A stretch of DNA of 64,000 bases from Hyphomonas sp. UBA5111 (GTDB lineage: Bacteria; Pseudomonadota; Alphaproteobacteria; Caulobacterales; Hyphomonadaceae), in contig DHZF01000093.1 of assembly GCA_002414505.1 (NCBI GenBank), forward strand, positions 16,806-80,805. The letters are read 5' to 3'. Every line of letters starts with the position of its first letter. Position 1 is the first letter of the stretch. Both the position numbers and the translations under genes were made by a program. The notes under the pieces are model-generated. The model ran no database searches and was not told the origin of the DNA. It was given only the letters and a program-made list of their open reading frames with translations. Shown here one piece after another: positions 24,335 through 32,827 of this stretch.

Positions 24335-26662
24335 TCAGTTAGCGTCAATCTTCTCAGGAGACTCGGTGCTGTGCTCGGCGAGGCTCGGCGGCGTCTGGAT
24401 CGCCGTCGGACGAATTTCGCCCTTCTTCGGCTTGTTCGGATCCCGGCGCATGAAGCCGAACAGAGAGGGCTTCGTCTCCATCTGGTAATATTTGCGGTAG
24501 GCATCATACCCGGCGCCTGGGTCACTGTAATGACGCCGGCGGTTGAGGTTCACCATATTGAGCGTCACGCCGAGCAGATCAGCCTTGAAGGATCTCAGGA
24601 GCGCCAGCGACTGGCGGGCAGCCGAGCGGTTCGTGTGACGCCAGCGTACGACCAGGATTGCCTTGTCGGTCTTGCCCGCCACCACGCGCGCCTCTGCCAT
24701 CAGCAGCAGTGGGCCGGTATCAATCAGGATCAGGTCATACATGGACCGCAGGCGGACAAGAAGATCATCAAAGGCGCGGGTTCCGAACACGTCATGTGGC
24801 GTATGGCCGGTCAGCGACAGCGGCAGGATGTCCAGCATGCTCTTCGGATCCTTGGAGATCGCATCAGAAAGCTGGCCTGCGCCAAACAAGTATTCGATAA
24901 ATCCGATTTCCGGTTTTAGCCCGGCCGCATCGGTAAGCTGACGGCGGCGGAAGTCACCATCAATGACCAGCGTGCGTGCGCCCGACATGGCCGACATGCG
25001 GCCGAGGGCCAGCGTCAGGCTCGTCTTGCCTTCATCGGGCAAGGACGAGGTGATCGCCACCGTCTTGGTTTCGCTGTCGAGATCAGAGAAGGCAATCGCT
25101 GCGCGAAGGTAGCGGATACTCTCGGCAAATGCCGACAAGGGATTCTCGATCAGGTAATCTGCAGGATTGGTCTGCGAGAAACCAAGCGCATTGGTGGTAC
25201 GGATCAGCGGGACCGTTCCGAGAGCGTTCTGGGCAAGCTTCTTTTCGATGTCTTCCGAAGACGAAATCTTCATGTCGAACATTTCGGCCATGATGGCGAG
25301 CCCACCACCCAAGAGTCCGCCCAGTACTGCCCCGATAAGCAGGTTCAGCATTGTGCGGGGCGAACTTGGAAACTTCGGAACAGAGGCCTTCGAGAGAATA
25401 ACAGCGTCGGGCTGGACCAGGCCATCCTGCTCGCGGGTTTCCTTCGACCGGGAGATGAATTCCTCATACAAGACGCGGCTGGTCTCAGCGTCACGCTCAA
25501 GTTCGCGAAGGCGGACCATGGCAAGACTGTTGCCCCGCAGCTTCGAATTCGAATTGTTGATCTGGGACTGGAGCCGCCCCACCTGGTCCTGACGAACCCG
25601 TACCTCATTCTCGAGGTTGGTGGCGATGCGGTTCATCTCGTTTTCGATCTGGCGCTCAATGTCTGCCTGCTCCGCCCGCGCACCGATAAGTTCCGGGTGC
25701 TGTGGACCCAAGCGGGTCTCAAGATCGCCTACGCGACCGCGAATGGTTGAGAGCTGCTGCTTCAGGCTGGTGATCAGCGGAGATTCCAGAACTTCCGAAA
25801 TCCCGTCGACACCGGCGCCGCTGTTGATCTGACGCTGCATGCTGTCATAGCGCGACCGCACCCGGTTGAGTTCGACTTCAGCCTGCGTTTTCTGCGTGGT
25901 CAGATAGGCAATGTTCTGCTCGGTGAGCGTGTTGCCCATGGCCGTTTCCATGTCATTGTCGGCAATGAACTTGGCAACGCGATTTTCTTTTTCTTCGACT
26001 TCCTCACGCAAGGCGAACACGCGATCCGACAACCATTCCGTGGCCCGCCGGGTGGCGTCCAGCTTGGTCTCAAGCTGTTGCACGCGGTATTGGTCGGCAA
26101 TGGCATTGGCGAGACGGGCCGAAGTTTCGGGAGACGTGCTCGTGACCTGGACATTGATCAAATAGGTCGTGCCGACCCGTGAGACGCCCACGCGCCCCAT
26201 CAGGGTATCCACCACACTATCGAGGATTGCGCTTTCACGCTCGTCCACGCTCATGCCTTCAAACGGATCGACCTGACGCGTGTCCATTCCGATGAGAGAT
26301 TTGACCTGGTTCTTCACCTTGCCCAGCGCGCTGGGTTTGCGCTCCCGAAGGGTCCAGTTGAATTCCGGATCCTCGGTGAGCTTCTGCTTGACCGCAACTT
26401 TCGTCAGGAGCGATTTCGACTTCATGATCATCACTTCGGTGTCGATCACCGCCGTGCTGACCGCGAGGCCGCTGAGAACGCTGCCAAGATCGATCACGTT
26501 TTGCTGTTCAGTATCAAGCTGAACAACAGAACTCGATTGGTAGAGCGGCGTCTGATTGAACGTCGAATAGGCTACCAGCGTGAAGACCGCCAGAAAGCTC
26601 AGCGCGATCAGCCAGAAACGCCGATACACTGCCCCCAGCAGAGACTTCAAATCTGTCGGCAT
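24335..26662 (-). CDS. Wzc-type polysaccharide co-polymerase with tyrosine autokinase domain
   Basis: A fused Wzz plus BY-kinase protein, 775 residues from the ATG at 26662; the frame extends to a TTG at 26779, but that codon sits inside a hairpin and lacks a ribosome site. Layout: cytosolic start LKSLLGAVYRRFWLIAL entering helix one, long periplasmic coiled coil (about 180-420), second helix at about 455-480, then kinase domain with Walker A SSLPDEGKTSLTL (about 540), Walker A' TLVIDGDFRRRQL, Walker B DLILIDTGPLL (about 645) and a tyrosine cluster YSDPGAGYDAYRKYYQ near the end. It controls chain length and export of the polymer through cycles of autophosphorylation. Confidence 0.93.
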   Translation of the reverse strand: MPTDLKSLLGAVYRRFWLIALSFLAVFTLVAYSTFNQTPLYQSSSVVQLDTEQQNVIDLGSVLSGLAVSTAVIDTEVMIMKSKSLLTKVAVKQKLTEDPEFNWTLRERKPSALGKVKNQVKSLIGMDTRQVDPFEGMSVDERESAILDSVVDTLMGRVGVSRVGTTYLINVQVTSTSPETSARLANAIADQYRVQQLETKLDATRRATEWLSDRVFALREEVEEKENRVAKFIADNDMETAMGNTLTEQNIAYLTTQKTQAEVELNRVRSRYDSMQRQINSGAGVDGISEVLESPLITSLKQQLSTIRGRVGDLETRLGPQHPELIGARAEQADIERQIENEMNRIATNLENEVRVRQDQVGRLQSQINNSNSKLRGNSLAMVRLRELERDAETSRVLYEEFISRSKETREQDGLVQPDAVILSKASVPKFPSSPRTMLNLLIGAVLGGLLGGGLAIMAEMFDMKISSSEDIEKKLAQNALGTVPLIRTTNALGFSQTNPADYLIENPLSAFAESIRYLRAAIAFSDLDSETKTVAITSSLPDEGKTSLTLALGRMSAMSGARTLVIDGDFRRRQLTDAAGLKPEIGFIEYLFGAGQLSDAISKDPKSMLDILPLSLTGHTPHDVFGTRAFDDLLVRLRSMYDLILIDTGPLLLMAEARVVAGKTDKAILVVRWRHTNRSAARQSLALLRSFKADLLGVTLNMVNLNRRRHYSDPGAGYDAYRKYYQMETKPSLFGFMRRDPNKPKKGEIRPTAIQTPPSLAEHSTESPEKIDAN

Positions 26663-26766
26663 ATTATTGTCTTCAGTCTCCGCTTCTGCAGGAACCTGGG
26701 ACGGAAGTTCAAAACTGAATGTCTTGGTCAAGATACTATACCGCTGATTGAGGTTGGCAGGTGGAA

Positions 26767-26792
26767 GGCGACCGGGCAAGAGACCGGTCGCC
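26767..26792. repeat. Perfect 9-bp inverted repeat between the barrel and Wzc genes
   Basis: GGCGACCGG at 26767-26775 and CCGGTCGCC at 26784-26792, with an eight-base loop, about ten bases beyond the stop of the outer-membrane protein gene (minus strand). The following transcript reads UUCCACC, too short a U-run for a strong terminator. It may protect the upstream message or attenuate entry into the Wzc gene. Confidence 0.55.
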
Positions 26793-26802
26793 CATGTTCA
26801 GG

Positions 26803-28095
26803 TTACGGATAGATGCGGATGGAGAGGCCAACCAGATTGGCAGAGAAGCTCTCGTCCCCGAAAACCGCCTCGCCGCTCCGGTCACGATCCACGCGACGCG
26901 CAAATGCGTTCAGATGAACCCGTTTGTTCATCTTGTAGGTCCCGATCACGCCTAATTCGGTAACATCGTCATCCCGGTCGATCTCGTCATACTCATAGCT
27001 GGTGAGTTCGCCGTAACCTGACAGGATAATGTTCCGATACAGTTCGTGATCAACGCGGGCTCCCAGAGTTGTCTGGATGGAGCTGGCGCTGGCGCTGATG
27101 CCGCTGTCAACTGTCCGACGCGCCCCCTTAAAGCTGACCGTGGTCAGGCGGGTCGGGAACCATTCGACATTCGCGTCTACAGCCAAGCCATCGGTGTCCT
27201 CGTAGAAGTCGTCATCCTTCTCTTCGGAAAGAAAACCAACAGCCACATCACCGCGGATTAGCGAGTTTAGCTCGAAGTCGACACCACCATAGACGGTGTA
27301 GGAATCTGAATCCCGGGACCGCTCCGCTCCGTCAACGAGGAGCGTGTTATCGTATTCGCGCTGTTCGATCACACCTTGGCCGAAGACGGCCACGTTGGGC
27401 GAGATGGCATAGCTGAGACGAGAATTGAACGAGGTATCAGACCGGTCGCGGAAATCCTGGTCGATCGGAACGCCACCAAGCGTCACCGTGTCATCATAAT
27501 CGACTTCCGCAAAGGTCGCAGAGTTCGTCCAGCGAATACGGTCATTGGTATAATTCGCGCTCAGTTCGACACCAGTGCGGGTGAACTCAATCGGCTCGCC
27601 CAATCCAGACGTGTTGGACGGGTCAGACCGCTGATCGGTGGATTGCTGGTAGAACACCGCTCCGCCAAGGGCGACGTCGCGTGTCACGTCCAGACGGCCG
27701 CGCAGCTGTGTGTTGACGTCATTGGCCGACTGGTCGCTGAAGTCCTGATACTCGTCACGGCTGACCGAGACATAGGCGGAAACTTCATGGACGCTCCAAT
27801 TGGTGCGCGCCGCAACGTCTGCGCCGATGCGGGCAATGACGTCGGATTCCTCATCGTCGGCCGTGCCCAGCGCGTTGCTGGTATAGCCAAGACCGGCAAA
27901 CAGACTGGAATTTACCGTAAATGCGCCAAGCCGGATGGGCTCGGGATCATATTCCGGCTGCTGGCGGTCGGTGACCGCTTCGTACTTGTCCCGGCTGTAG
28001 TAATCACTCGACTGAGCGTAGGCAGCTCCAGACATCGCCGTGATCAGAGCGCCCGTCGCGACTCCAGCAAGGCTCACCCGCTTAGTATACAACAT
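26803..28095 (-). CDS. Outer-membrane beta-barrel protein of the exopolysaccharide locus (BBP2-like)
   Basis: Starting at the ATG preceded by GAGGTGG, the protein has 430 residues. Residues 1-27 are a signal peptide (TKRVSLAGVATGALITAMSG then AAYAQ). The remainder is rich in alternating hydrophobic/polar stretches with many aspartates and aromatics, e.g. SSLFAGLGYTSNAL and TGVELSANYTNDRIRW, typical of a 14-18-strand barrel of the BBP2/COG5338 group found in polysaccharide loci. It ends SANLVGLSIRIYP. It may be the secretion conduit or a stabiliser for the polymer. A hairpin separates it from the Wzc-type gene. No Wza-type protein is in the window. Confidence 0.8.
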   Translation of the reverse strand: MLYTKRVSLAGVATGALITAMSGAAYAQSSDYYSRDKYEAVTDRQQPEYDPEPIRLGAFTVNSSLFAGLGYTSNALGTADDEESDVIARIGADVAARTNWSVHEVSAYVSVSRDEYQDFSDQSANDVNTQLRGRLDVTRDVALGGAVFYQQSTDQRSDPSNTSGLGEPIEFTRTGVELSANYTNDRIRWTNSATFAEVDYDDTVTLGGVPIDQDFRDRSDTSFNSRLSYAISPNVAVFGQGVIEQREYDNTLLVDGAERSRDSDSYTVYGGVDFELNSLIRGDVAVGFLSEEKDDDFYEDTDGLAVDANVEWFPTRLTTVSFKGARRTVDSGISASASSIQTTLGARVDHELYRNIILSGYGELTSYEYDEIDRDDDVTELGVIGTYKMNKRVHLNAFARRVDRDRSGEAVFGDESFSANLVGLSIRIYP

Positions 28096-28456
28096 TTCCA
28101 CCTCTTCCCTGGATTATGTAATCCGGCTGCTCGAACCGGCATGTTTACCAAAGGTCCCAAAGCAAGACCCATACCACTTTTCTAACAAAGAGTGAGGGCT
28201 TCATAGGGGAATACGATGTCAGTCAAGTAATCAAAGTCGGGCAAATTGGAGCGAATTAACGAGGAATTTTGACCGCAGACCCGTTCTGAAGCGCGGATAC
28301 CCGAAATATTATCCCAATATATCAACACACAAGAAGAGGCCCGAAACGCTCAAAGTGCGTTTCGGGCCTCCGCGCCGGGATAAAACCGGGAAAAATTAAT
28401 TATTAAATAGCCCCGGGCGTCTGTATTCGGACTGCCCAGTTACTGGACTCTGCCGC
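28096..28456. other. Intergenic region at the edge of the polysaccharide locus
   Basis: About 360 bp between the barrel protein start and the acyl-CoA dehydrogenase stop, both on the minus strand. It should carry the promoter for the barrel-wzc-GT4-wzy run and the terminator of the dehydrogenase pair, annotated separately. An AT-rich section lies at 28195-28330. No gene was recognised. Confidence 0.6.
28337..28369 (-). terminator. Perfect 13-bp stem-loop downstream of the acyl-CoA dehydrogenase pair
   Basis: AGGCCCGAAACGC (28337-28349) pairs perfectly with GCGTTTCGGGCCT (28357-28369) around a seven-base loop. It lies about 90 bp beyond the dehydrogenase stop on the minus strand; the following minus-strand sequence CTTCTTGTGTG is moderately T-rich. 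A factor-independent terminator is the likely role, though the U-tract is imperfect. Confidence 0.65.
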
Positions 28457-29611
28457 CTATTCCGCTGCTGCCGGAAGATCCATCTCCGTCAAGGCGGTGT
28501 AGCGCTTGAGGTGATGGTCGACATTGCCGAACTCGGAATCGATCATGGTCAGGCGCTTGAAATAGTGTCCGACAGCCAGCTCGTCCGTCATGCCCATGCC
28601 GCCATGGATCTGGATAGCTTCCTGGCCAACGAAGCGGCCTGCCTGGCCGATGCGCACCTTGGCAGCCGAGGCGGCCTTCTTGCGCGTGATCTCGTCTTCG
28701 TCGATTTTCAGAGTAGCCATGTAGGTCATGGAGATCGACTGCTCATGTTCCATGAACATGTCGACCATACGGTGCTGCAACACCTGGAACTTGCCGATCG
28801 GCACACCGAACTGCTTGCGCTGGCGCGAATATTCCACCGTCATCGCATGCGCCACCTTCATGGCACCGCAGGCTTCTGCACAGATGGCGGCAATGGCTTC
28901 GTCGGTCACCATTTCGATCAGCGGCAGACCATTGTCGACTTCGCCAATGACGGATTCCGCGCCCACCGAGACGTTTTCGAAGTACACTTCCGATGCACGA
29001 CGGCCGTCGACTGTTGGGTAATCGCGGGTGCTGACACCCTGTGCATCCTTGGCGACAACGAAGACCGAGACGCCCTTGCTGTCACGACGGTCACCCGATG
29101 TGCGAGCCGTCACGATAAAGTGGGTCGCCCATGGCGCGCCGATGACAACAGCCTTGTGTCCGTTCAGGACAAAACCGGCGCCGTCTTTCTTGGCTGTGGT
29201 CTCCAGGTCAGCCAGATTGTACCGGCCGCGCGGCTCTGCATACGCAAAGGCGAAGATCGTCTCACCCGACATGATGCCGCTGAGATACTCTTCCTTCTGC
29301 GCGTCGTTGCCGCGCTTCAGGAAACCGCCACCGCACACCACGCTCGGCACGTAAGGCTCAACAACGAGCCCTTTTCCGAACTCTTCCATCACGACCATTG
29401 CGTCGATCGGACCGCCGCCGAGACCCCCATCCTCTTCGCTGAAGGGCGCCATCAGCAGGCCCAGTTCTGCAAATTGGGCCCACATTTCAGGACGCCAGCC
29501 GGATTCGGACTCGATCACCTTGCGGCGCGTGTCGAAATCATACTGTTCCCGGATCAGCCTGGAGAGGCTGTCGCGGATCATGTTCTGCTCTTCGGTGAAA
29601 TTGAAGTCCAT
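28457..29611 (-). CDS. Acyl-CoA dehydrogenase (subunit-like)
   Basis: A 384-residue flavoprotein of the acyl-CoA dehydrogenase family. Start MDFNFTEEQNMIRDSL and C-terminal IQIHGGMGMTDELAVGHYFK are standard family landmarks; the latter lies where FAD and the adjacent subunit meet. It has no clear glutamate at the usual catalytic position near the C-terminus. It lies 26 bp downstream of a second, different dehydrogenase gene. Paired genes like this commonly encode heteromeric enzymes with active sites shared between subunits. Alpha,beta-oxidation of an acyl-CoA thioester, perhaps with a ring or branched substrate, is the probable role. Electrons would go to ETF. Confidence 0.9.
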   Translation of the reverse strand: MDFNFTEEQNMIRDSLSRLIREQYDFDTRRKVIESESGWRPEMWAQFAELGLLMAPFSEEDGGLGGGPIDAMVVMEEFGKGLVVEPYVPSVVCGGGFLKRGNDAQKEEYLSGIMSGETIFAFAYAEPRGRYNLADLETTAKKDGAGFVLNGHKAVVIGAPWATHFIVTARTSGDRRDSKGVSVFVVAKDAQGVSTRDYPTVDGRRASEVYFENVSVGAESVIGEVDNGLPLIEMVTDEAIAAICAEACGAMKVAHAMTVEYSRQRKQFGVPIGKFQVLQHRMVDMFMEHEQSISMTYMATLKIDEDEITRKKAASAAKVRIGQAGRFVGQEAIQIHGGMGMTDELAVGHYFKRLTMIDSEFGNVDHHLKRYTALTEMDLPAAAE

Positions 29612-29637
29612 CTTCTATCCTCCCTGCCTCGTGCGCC

Positions 29638-30834
29638 TTAAAGGCCGAGGATCATCTTTGAAATAATGTTGCGCTGGATCTCGTTGGACCCACCGTAAAT
29701 CGATGTCTTGCGCATGTTGAAATACGTTTCAGCTGCGAAGTTCGCATGGTCAGGACCAACGCCAAAGCCTTCATTGCCGGCATTCTCCATGCCGTAGCCA
29801 TAAGGCGCACCATAGTTTCCGACGGCTTCAAGTGTGAGCTCGGTCAGGCGCTGCTGGATTTCGGTGCCCTTCACCTTGAGGATCGAGCTTTCGGGCCCCG
29901 GTCCCTTGCCAGCCGCTTCGGACGCCAATGTGCGGAGTTCCGTGAACTCGAGCGCCGTCAGGTCGATTTCCAACTGGCTGATCTTGCGCGCAAAGTCTTG
30001 GCTCTCGATGAGCGGCTTGCCGTCCACAAGTTCTTCGGACGCAATCGTGCGCAGGCGCTCAACGCCCCGCTTGGAGCGGGCCACGCCAGCAATGCCGGAG
30101 CGTTCGTGCGCAAGCAGGAACTTCGCGTAGGTCCAGCCCTCGTTTTCCTTGCCGACGAGGTTTTCGACCGGAACGCGTACGTCCGTCAGCCATGTCTCGT
30201 TCACTTCATGCGTGCCGTCGATCAACTTGATCGGCTTCACTTCGATACCTGGCGTCTTCATGTCGACCAGGATGAAGCTGATACCTTCCTGTGGTTTCTT
30301 CGCGTTCGGATCCGTACGGCAGAGGAAGAAGCCCCAATCGGCATGCTGCGCCAGCGTGGTCCAAGTCTTCTGGCCATTGATCACATAATGATCGCCGTCG
30401 CGTACAGCCGTCGTCTTCACGCTTGCCAGGTCGGAACCGGCGCCTGGTTCGGAATAGCCCTGGCACCACCAGACTTCGCCGGACCGAATGCCGGGCAGAT
30501 GCCGTTGTTTCTGCTCTTCACTGCCGAACGTGTAGATAACCGGAGCAACCATCGCCACGCCGAACGGCAGCGGCATCAGCGCATCAACGCGCGCATTCTC
30601 TTCGGACCAGATGTAGCGCTGGGTGGAGGTCCAGCCAGTACCACCATACTTCTCGGGCCATGCCGGTGTGGACCATCCCTTTTTACCGAGCACTTTGTGC
30701 CAGGCGAGGAATTGTTCGCGCGTGAGATCCTCACGCGTTCCAATACCTTCCAGTTCCTTGGGATAGTTTTCGCGAATGAATTCGCGAACCTCATTGCGGA
30801 AGGCAATTTCTTCCGGCGAAAAATCGAGATTCAT
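29638..30834 (-). CDS. Acyl-CoA dehydrogenase
   Basis: A 398-residue acyl-CoA dehydrogenase. N-terminal MNLDFSPEEIAFRNEVREF, middle WWCQGYSEPGAGSDLAS (FAD-binding signature, about residue 125) and C-terminal SIYGGSNEIQRNIISKMI are all present. The position of the medium-chain-type catalytic glutamate reads as glycine in YGGS, as in many actinobacterial and alphaproteobacterial members whose base lies elsewhere. Enzyme family certain, substrate chain unknown. It is first of a two-gene minus-strand operon with the shorter dehydrogenase; no enoyl-CoA hydratase or thiolase is adjacent. Confidence 0.92.
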   Translation of the reverse strand: MNLDFSPEEIAFRNEVREFIRENYPKELEGIGTREDLTREQFLAWHKVLGKKGWSTPAWPEKYGGTGWTSTQRYIWSEENARVDALMPLPFGVAMVAPVIYTFGSEEQKQRHLPGIRSGEVWWCQGYSEPGAGSDLASVKTTAVRDGDHYVINGQKTWTTLAQHADWGFFLCRTDPNAKKPQEGISFILVDMKTPGIEVKPIKLIDGTHEVNETWLTDVRVPVENLVGKENEGWTYAKFLLAHERSGIAGVARSKRGVERLRTIASEELVDGKPLIESQDFARKISQLEIDLTALEFTELRTLASEAAGKGPGPESSILKVKGTEIQQRLTELTLEAVGNYGAPYGYGMENAGNEGFGVGPDHANFAAETYFNMRKTSIYGGSNEIQRNIISKMILGL

Positions 30835-30943
30835 GACGGCTCCTCACTGTGCGCTTGATGCGCATCGTACTTATCCCCTCTAATTCCGCCATTTTTGGCT
30901 AAAGGCAAGGTGACGTGCGCGTAAACGTCAGGTTCTCGTCGCG

Positions 30944-31954
30944 TCAGGTCGCCCTTCCCTCTGCAGGCTCAGCAATGAAAGGGGCGCACGCGGTCTTGAG
31001 TAAGCCAATTGCCGTAGCGGAACCCAGTCCTCCACCCGTCTGGAACTCCAATTGGAGAAGCGGCTGAAGACCCAAGCGTTCGACGGCAGCTTCATGCGCC
31101 GGCCGCCGCGTCACATGCGAGGCTATGCAATGGCTGATGGCTTTCGGGTCGACCGAGTGCACGACCGCAGCGGCAATTGTCGTGGCAAATCCGTCCAGAA
31201 CAACCGGAATGCCCTGATGGCGCGCTGCGATGATCGCACCCACGCATGCAGCAAGTTCGCGCCCGCCGAGAAACCTGAGGACTTGCAGCGGATCGGACAA
31301 ATGTCCGCGATGCAGCGTCAAGGCACGTGAGACGACATCCACCCGCCGCTCAACGAGGTCAGCCGTAGACTGATTGTCGGGCCGGACCCAATAATCCGGC
31401 GCGCCGCCATACAAGGCGCAAGCAATCGCGGCGGCCGCCGTGCCGACCCCTGCCCCGGACACCGCCAGCGCAAGCAAGTCCGGCTTTTCTTCCGTGGCTT
31501 CGAATCCGTAGGCGATTGTCGCCGCACATTCGCGCTCAGTCATTGCGGGACCTTCCGCAATGCTGGGCGTCGGCTGGTCGATGGCAAGATCAAACACCCG
31601 GATTGCCGCGCCAGCCTGTGTGGCGATGGCCGATAGCGGGGCTTTGCCTTCACGCAGCGCATCCACATGTGCGCGCGTATCCTGCGGACTGGAGAGCGAA
31701 ACCCCTTCCGACTGGAGTCCGTGGGAACTCGCAAATACCGCCAGGACGGGGTTCTCGATGCGCGGCGGAAAGCGATGTTGCCAGTTGGCCAGCCATTCTG
31801 CCGCCTCACCCAGACGCCCAAAATCGCCCTCACGGCCCATTTCGAGCAATGCCGCCCGCACTTTCTGGCCGGGCGTCGGGTCCAGATCGACGGAACCCCG
31901 AATCAGGGAACGTGCGTCTTCCAGTGGAGACATTTCTTGGGCCGGCTCACTCAA
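30944..31954 (-). CDS. cobT: CobT-like nicotinate-nucleotide:dimethylbenzimidazole phosphoribosyltransferase, divergent
   Basis: A 336-residue protein read from a TTG with AGGAG eight bases upstream. It matches CobT in NPVLAVFASSHG, EGPAMTERECAATI, SGAGVGTAAAAIACALYG, DPLQVLRFLGGREL and IPVVLDGFATTIAAAV. CobT activates the lower-ligand base of cobamides by making alpha-ribazole phosphate. The C-terminal motif that in well-studied CobT reads LGEGSGA, with the catalytic glutamate (Glu317 in Salmonella), here reads TGGGLGSA, so the glutamate is replaced by glycine at about residue 308. No other cobalamin genes are nearby, but a B12-dependent methionine synthase is 3 kb away. Altered mechanism, base choice or function is possible. 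Confidence 0.8.
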   Translation of the reverse strand: MSEPAQEMSPLEDARSLIRGSVDLDPTPGQKVRAALLEMGREGDFGRLGEAAEWLANWQHRFPPRIENPVLAVFASSHGLQSEGVSLSSPQDTRAHVDALREGKAPLSAIATQAGAAIRVFDLAIDQPTPSIAEGPAMTERECAATIAYGFEATEEKPDLLALAVSGAGVGTAAAAIACALYGGAPDYWVRPDNQSTADLVERRVDVVSRALTLHRGHLSDPLQVLRFLGGRELAACVGAIIAARHQGIPVVLDGFATTIAAAVVHSVDPKAISHCIASHVTRRPAHEAAVERLGLQPLLQLEFQTGGGLGSATAIGLLKTACAPFIAEPAEGRAT

Positions 31955-31975
31955 GGCAGATTGCTCCTATCCATT

Positions 31976-31989
31976 TGAAATCGATTTCA
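31976..31989. promoter_or_regulatory. Perfect 14-bp palindrome between cobT and the DUF1289 gene
   Basis: TGAAATCGATTTCA is self-complementary and sits 22 bp upstream of the cobT-like start in a divergent gap of about 130 bp. Position and symmetry fit an operator for a dimeric regulator; chance is not excluded and no regulator is identified. Confidence 0.35.
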
Positions 31990-32086
31990 TCTTATAGCAG
32001 AGAACGCGTGTTCCCTGCGACAAGGTTTTGTTACCCTGTTCGTGAGATATATATGCGAACACTTTAGTGCTGACTAACCTATATTG

Positions 32087-32281
32087 ATGACCACTCAAGC
32101 CATAAAATCCCCTTGTATCAAAGTGTGCGCTGTAGACGCCTCTACAGGCCTGTGCCTTGGATGCGCACGCTCGCTGAAGGAAATCGGTGGGTGGATGAAG
32201 CTTGGGCCAGATGGTCGGGACAAGGTCATTGCCGAACTGCCGGAACGTATTGCCCGGCTTGAATTGCTCGGCAAACGCTAG
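32087..32281 (+). CDS. DUF1289 small cysteine-rich protein
   Basis: A 64-residue protein; the ATG at 32087 follows an in-frame TTG by one codon. It carries SPCIKVCAVDASTGLCLGCARSLKEI, i.e. Cys-x3-Cys, then x8, then Cys-x2-Cys, the DUF1289 signature, followed by the usual GW and ERI. Family members are thought to bind a metal or Fe-S centre and often accompany redox or tRNA-modification genes; no function is proven. It ends 10 bp before the aspartic protease gene, with which it is probably co-transcribed. Confidence 0.88.
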   Translation: MTTQAIKSPCIKVCAVDASTGLCLGCARSLKEIGGWMKLGPDGRDKVIAELPERIARLELLGKR

Positions 32282-32290
32282 GAAATCGCC

Positions 32291-32827
32291 ATGTCCGTTG
32301 AACGAACCCTTGTATCCGGACTTGCTGCAGCCATCCTGATTTCGGCCACCGTTGTCATGTTTCTTGTGCCCCGTCTGGAGCAACACCAGGCAGAACTGGC
32401 CGCTATGCAGCCAGAGCCCGCACCCGCGCCCGTCAAAAAGCGTACATCCGTAAATTATGCCGACGCGGCCATCATCGACCGCGAGGCCGATGGCCATTAC
32501 TGGACGCGCGCCGAAGTCCAGGGCACGGCCGTGAAATTCATGGTCGATACCGGCGCCAGCACGGTTGCCCTGACCTATCGCGACGCACAGCGGATTGGAC
32601 TCAAGCCAGAGTCGCTGGACTATCGCTGGGAAATCCGCACCGCGGGGGGCATCACCTATGGCGCCGCCGTGACGCTGGACAATATTCGGATCGGCCAGGT
32701 CGAAGTCGAGCAGGTCAGCGCCATGATCCTGAAGGATGGGCTGGAGCAATCCCTGCTTGGTATGACCTATCTGGGCGAACTCTACTCCTATGAATTCAAG
32801 CAGAGCCAGCTGATCATACGCCGGTAA
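32291..32827 (+). CDS. Retropepsin-like aspartic protease, TIGR02281 type
   Basis: A 178-residue protein with an N-terminal signal-anchor (TLVSGLAAAILISATVVMF, about 5-23), an Ala/Pro-rich linker and a retropepsin-like domain with the catalytic VDTGAST (about residues 93-99). The C-terminal LLGMTYLGELYSYEFKQSQL is the characteristic end of TIGR02281 clan AA proteases. It should act in the periplasm as a homodimer. A ribosome site AGGAAAT precedes the ATG. The last 14 bases overlap the end of the convergent pyruvate kinase gene. Substrates are unknown. Confidence 0.88.
   Translation: MSVERTLVSGLAAAILISATVVMFLVPRLEQHQAELAAMQPEPAPAPVKKRTSVNYADAAIIDREADGHYWTRAEVQGTAVKFMVDTGASTVALTYRDAQRIGLKPESLDYRWEIRTAGGITYGAAVTLDNIRIGQVEVEQVSAMILKDGLEQSLLGMTYLGELYSYEFKQSQLIIRR

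Noticed and set aside
23927-24919. A 330-codon plus-strand open frame
   Set aside because: It lies opposite the GT4-like and Wzc-type genes and shows no recognisable domain.
26663-26779. TTG start extending the Wzc-type protein by 39 residues
   Set aside because: The TTG is inside a perfect hairpin and lacks a ribosome site; the ATG at 26662 gives a normal N-terminus.
1-28456. A genomic island bounded by mobile elements
   Set aside because: No transposase, integrase, terminal repeat or tRNA boundary was seen, so transfer of the polysaccharide locus cannot be claimed.
28511-30858. Two long plus-strand open frames (376 and 370 codons) opposite the acyl-CoA dehydrogenase genes
   Set aside because: They are antisense frames of high-GC coding DNA; the minus-strand proteins match a well-known family over full length.
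31955-32083. Cobalamin riboswitch ahead of cobT
   Set aside because: The leader is too short and no B12-box or characteristic stem pattern was seen; the metH operon leader also lacks one.
31967-32749. A 260-codon minus-strand open frame
   Set aside because: It is antisense to the DUF1289 and aspartic protease genes, which have family motifs and ribosome sites.
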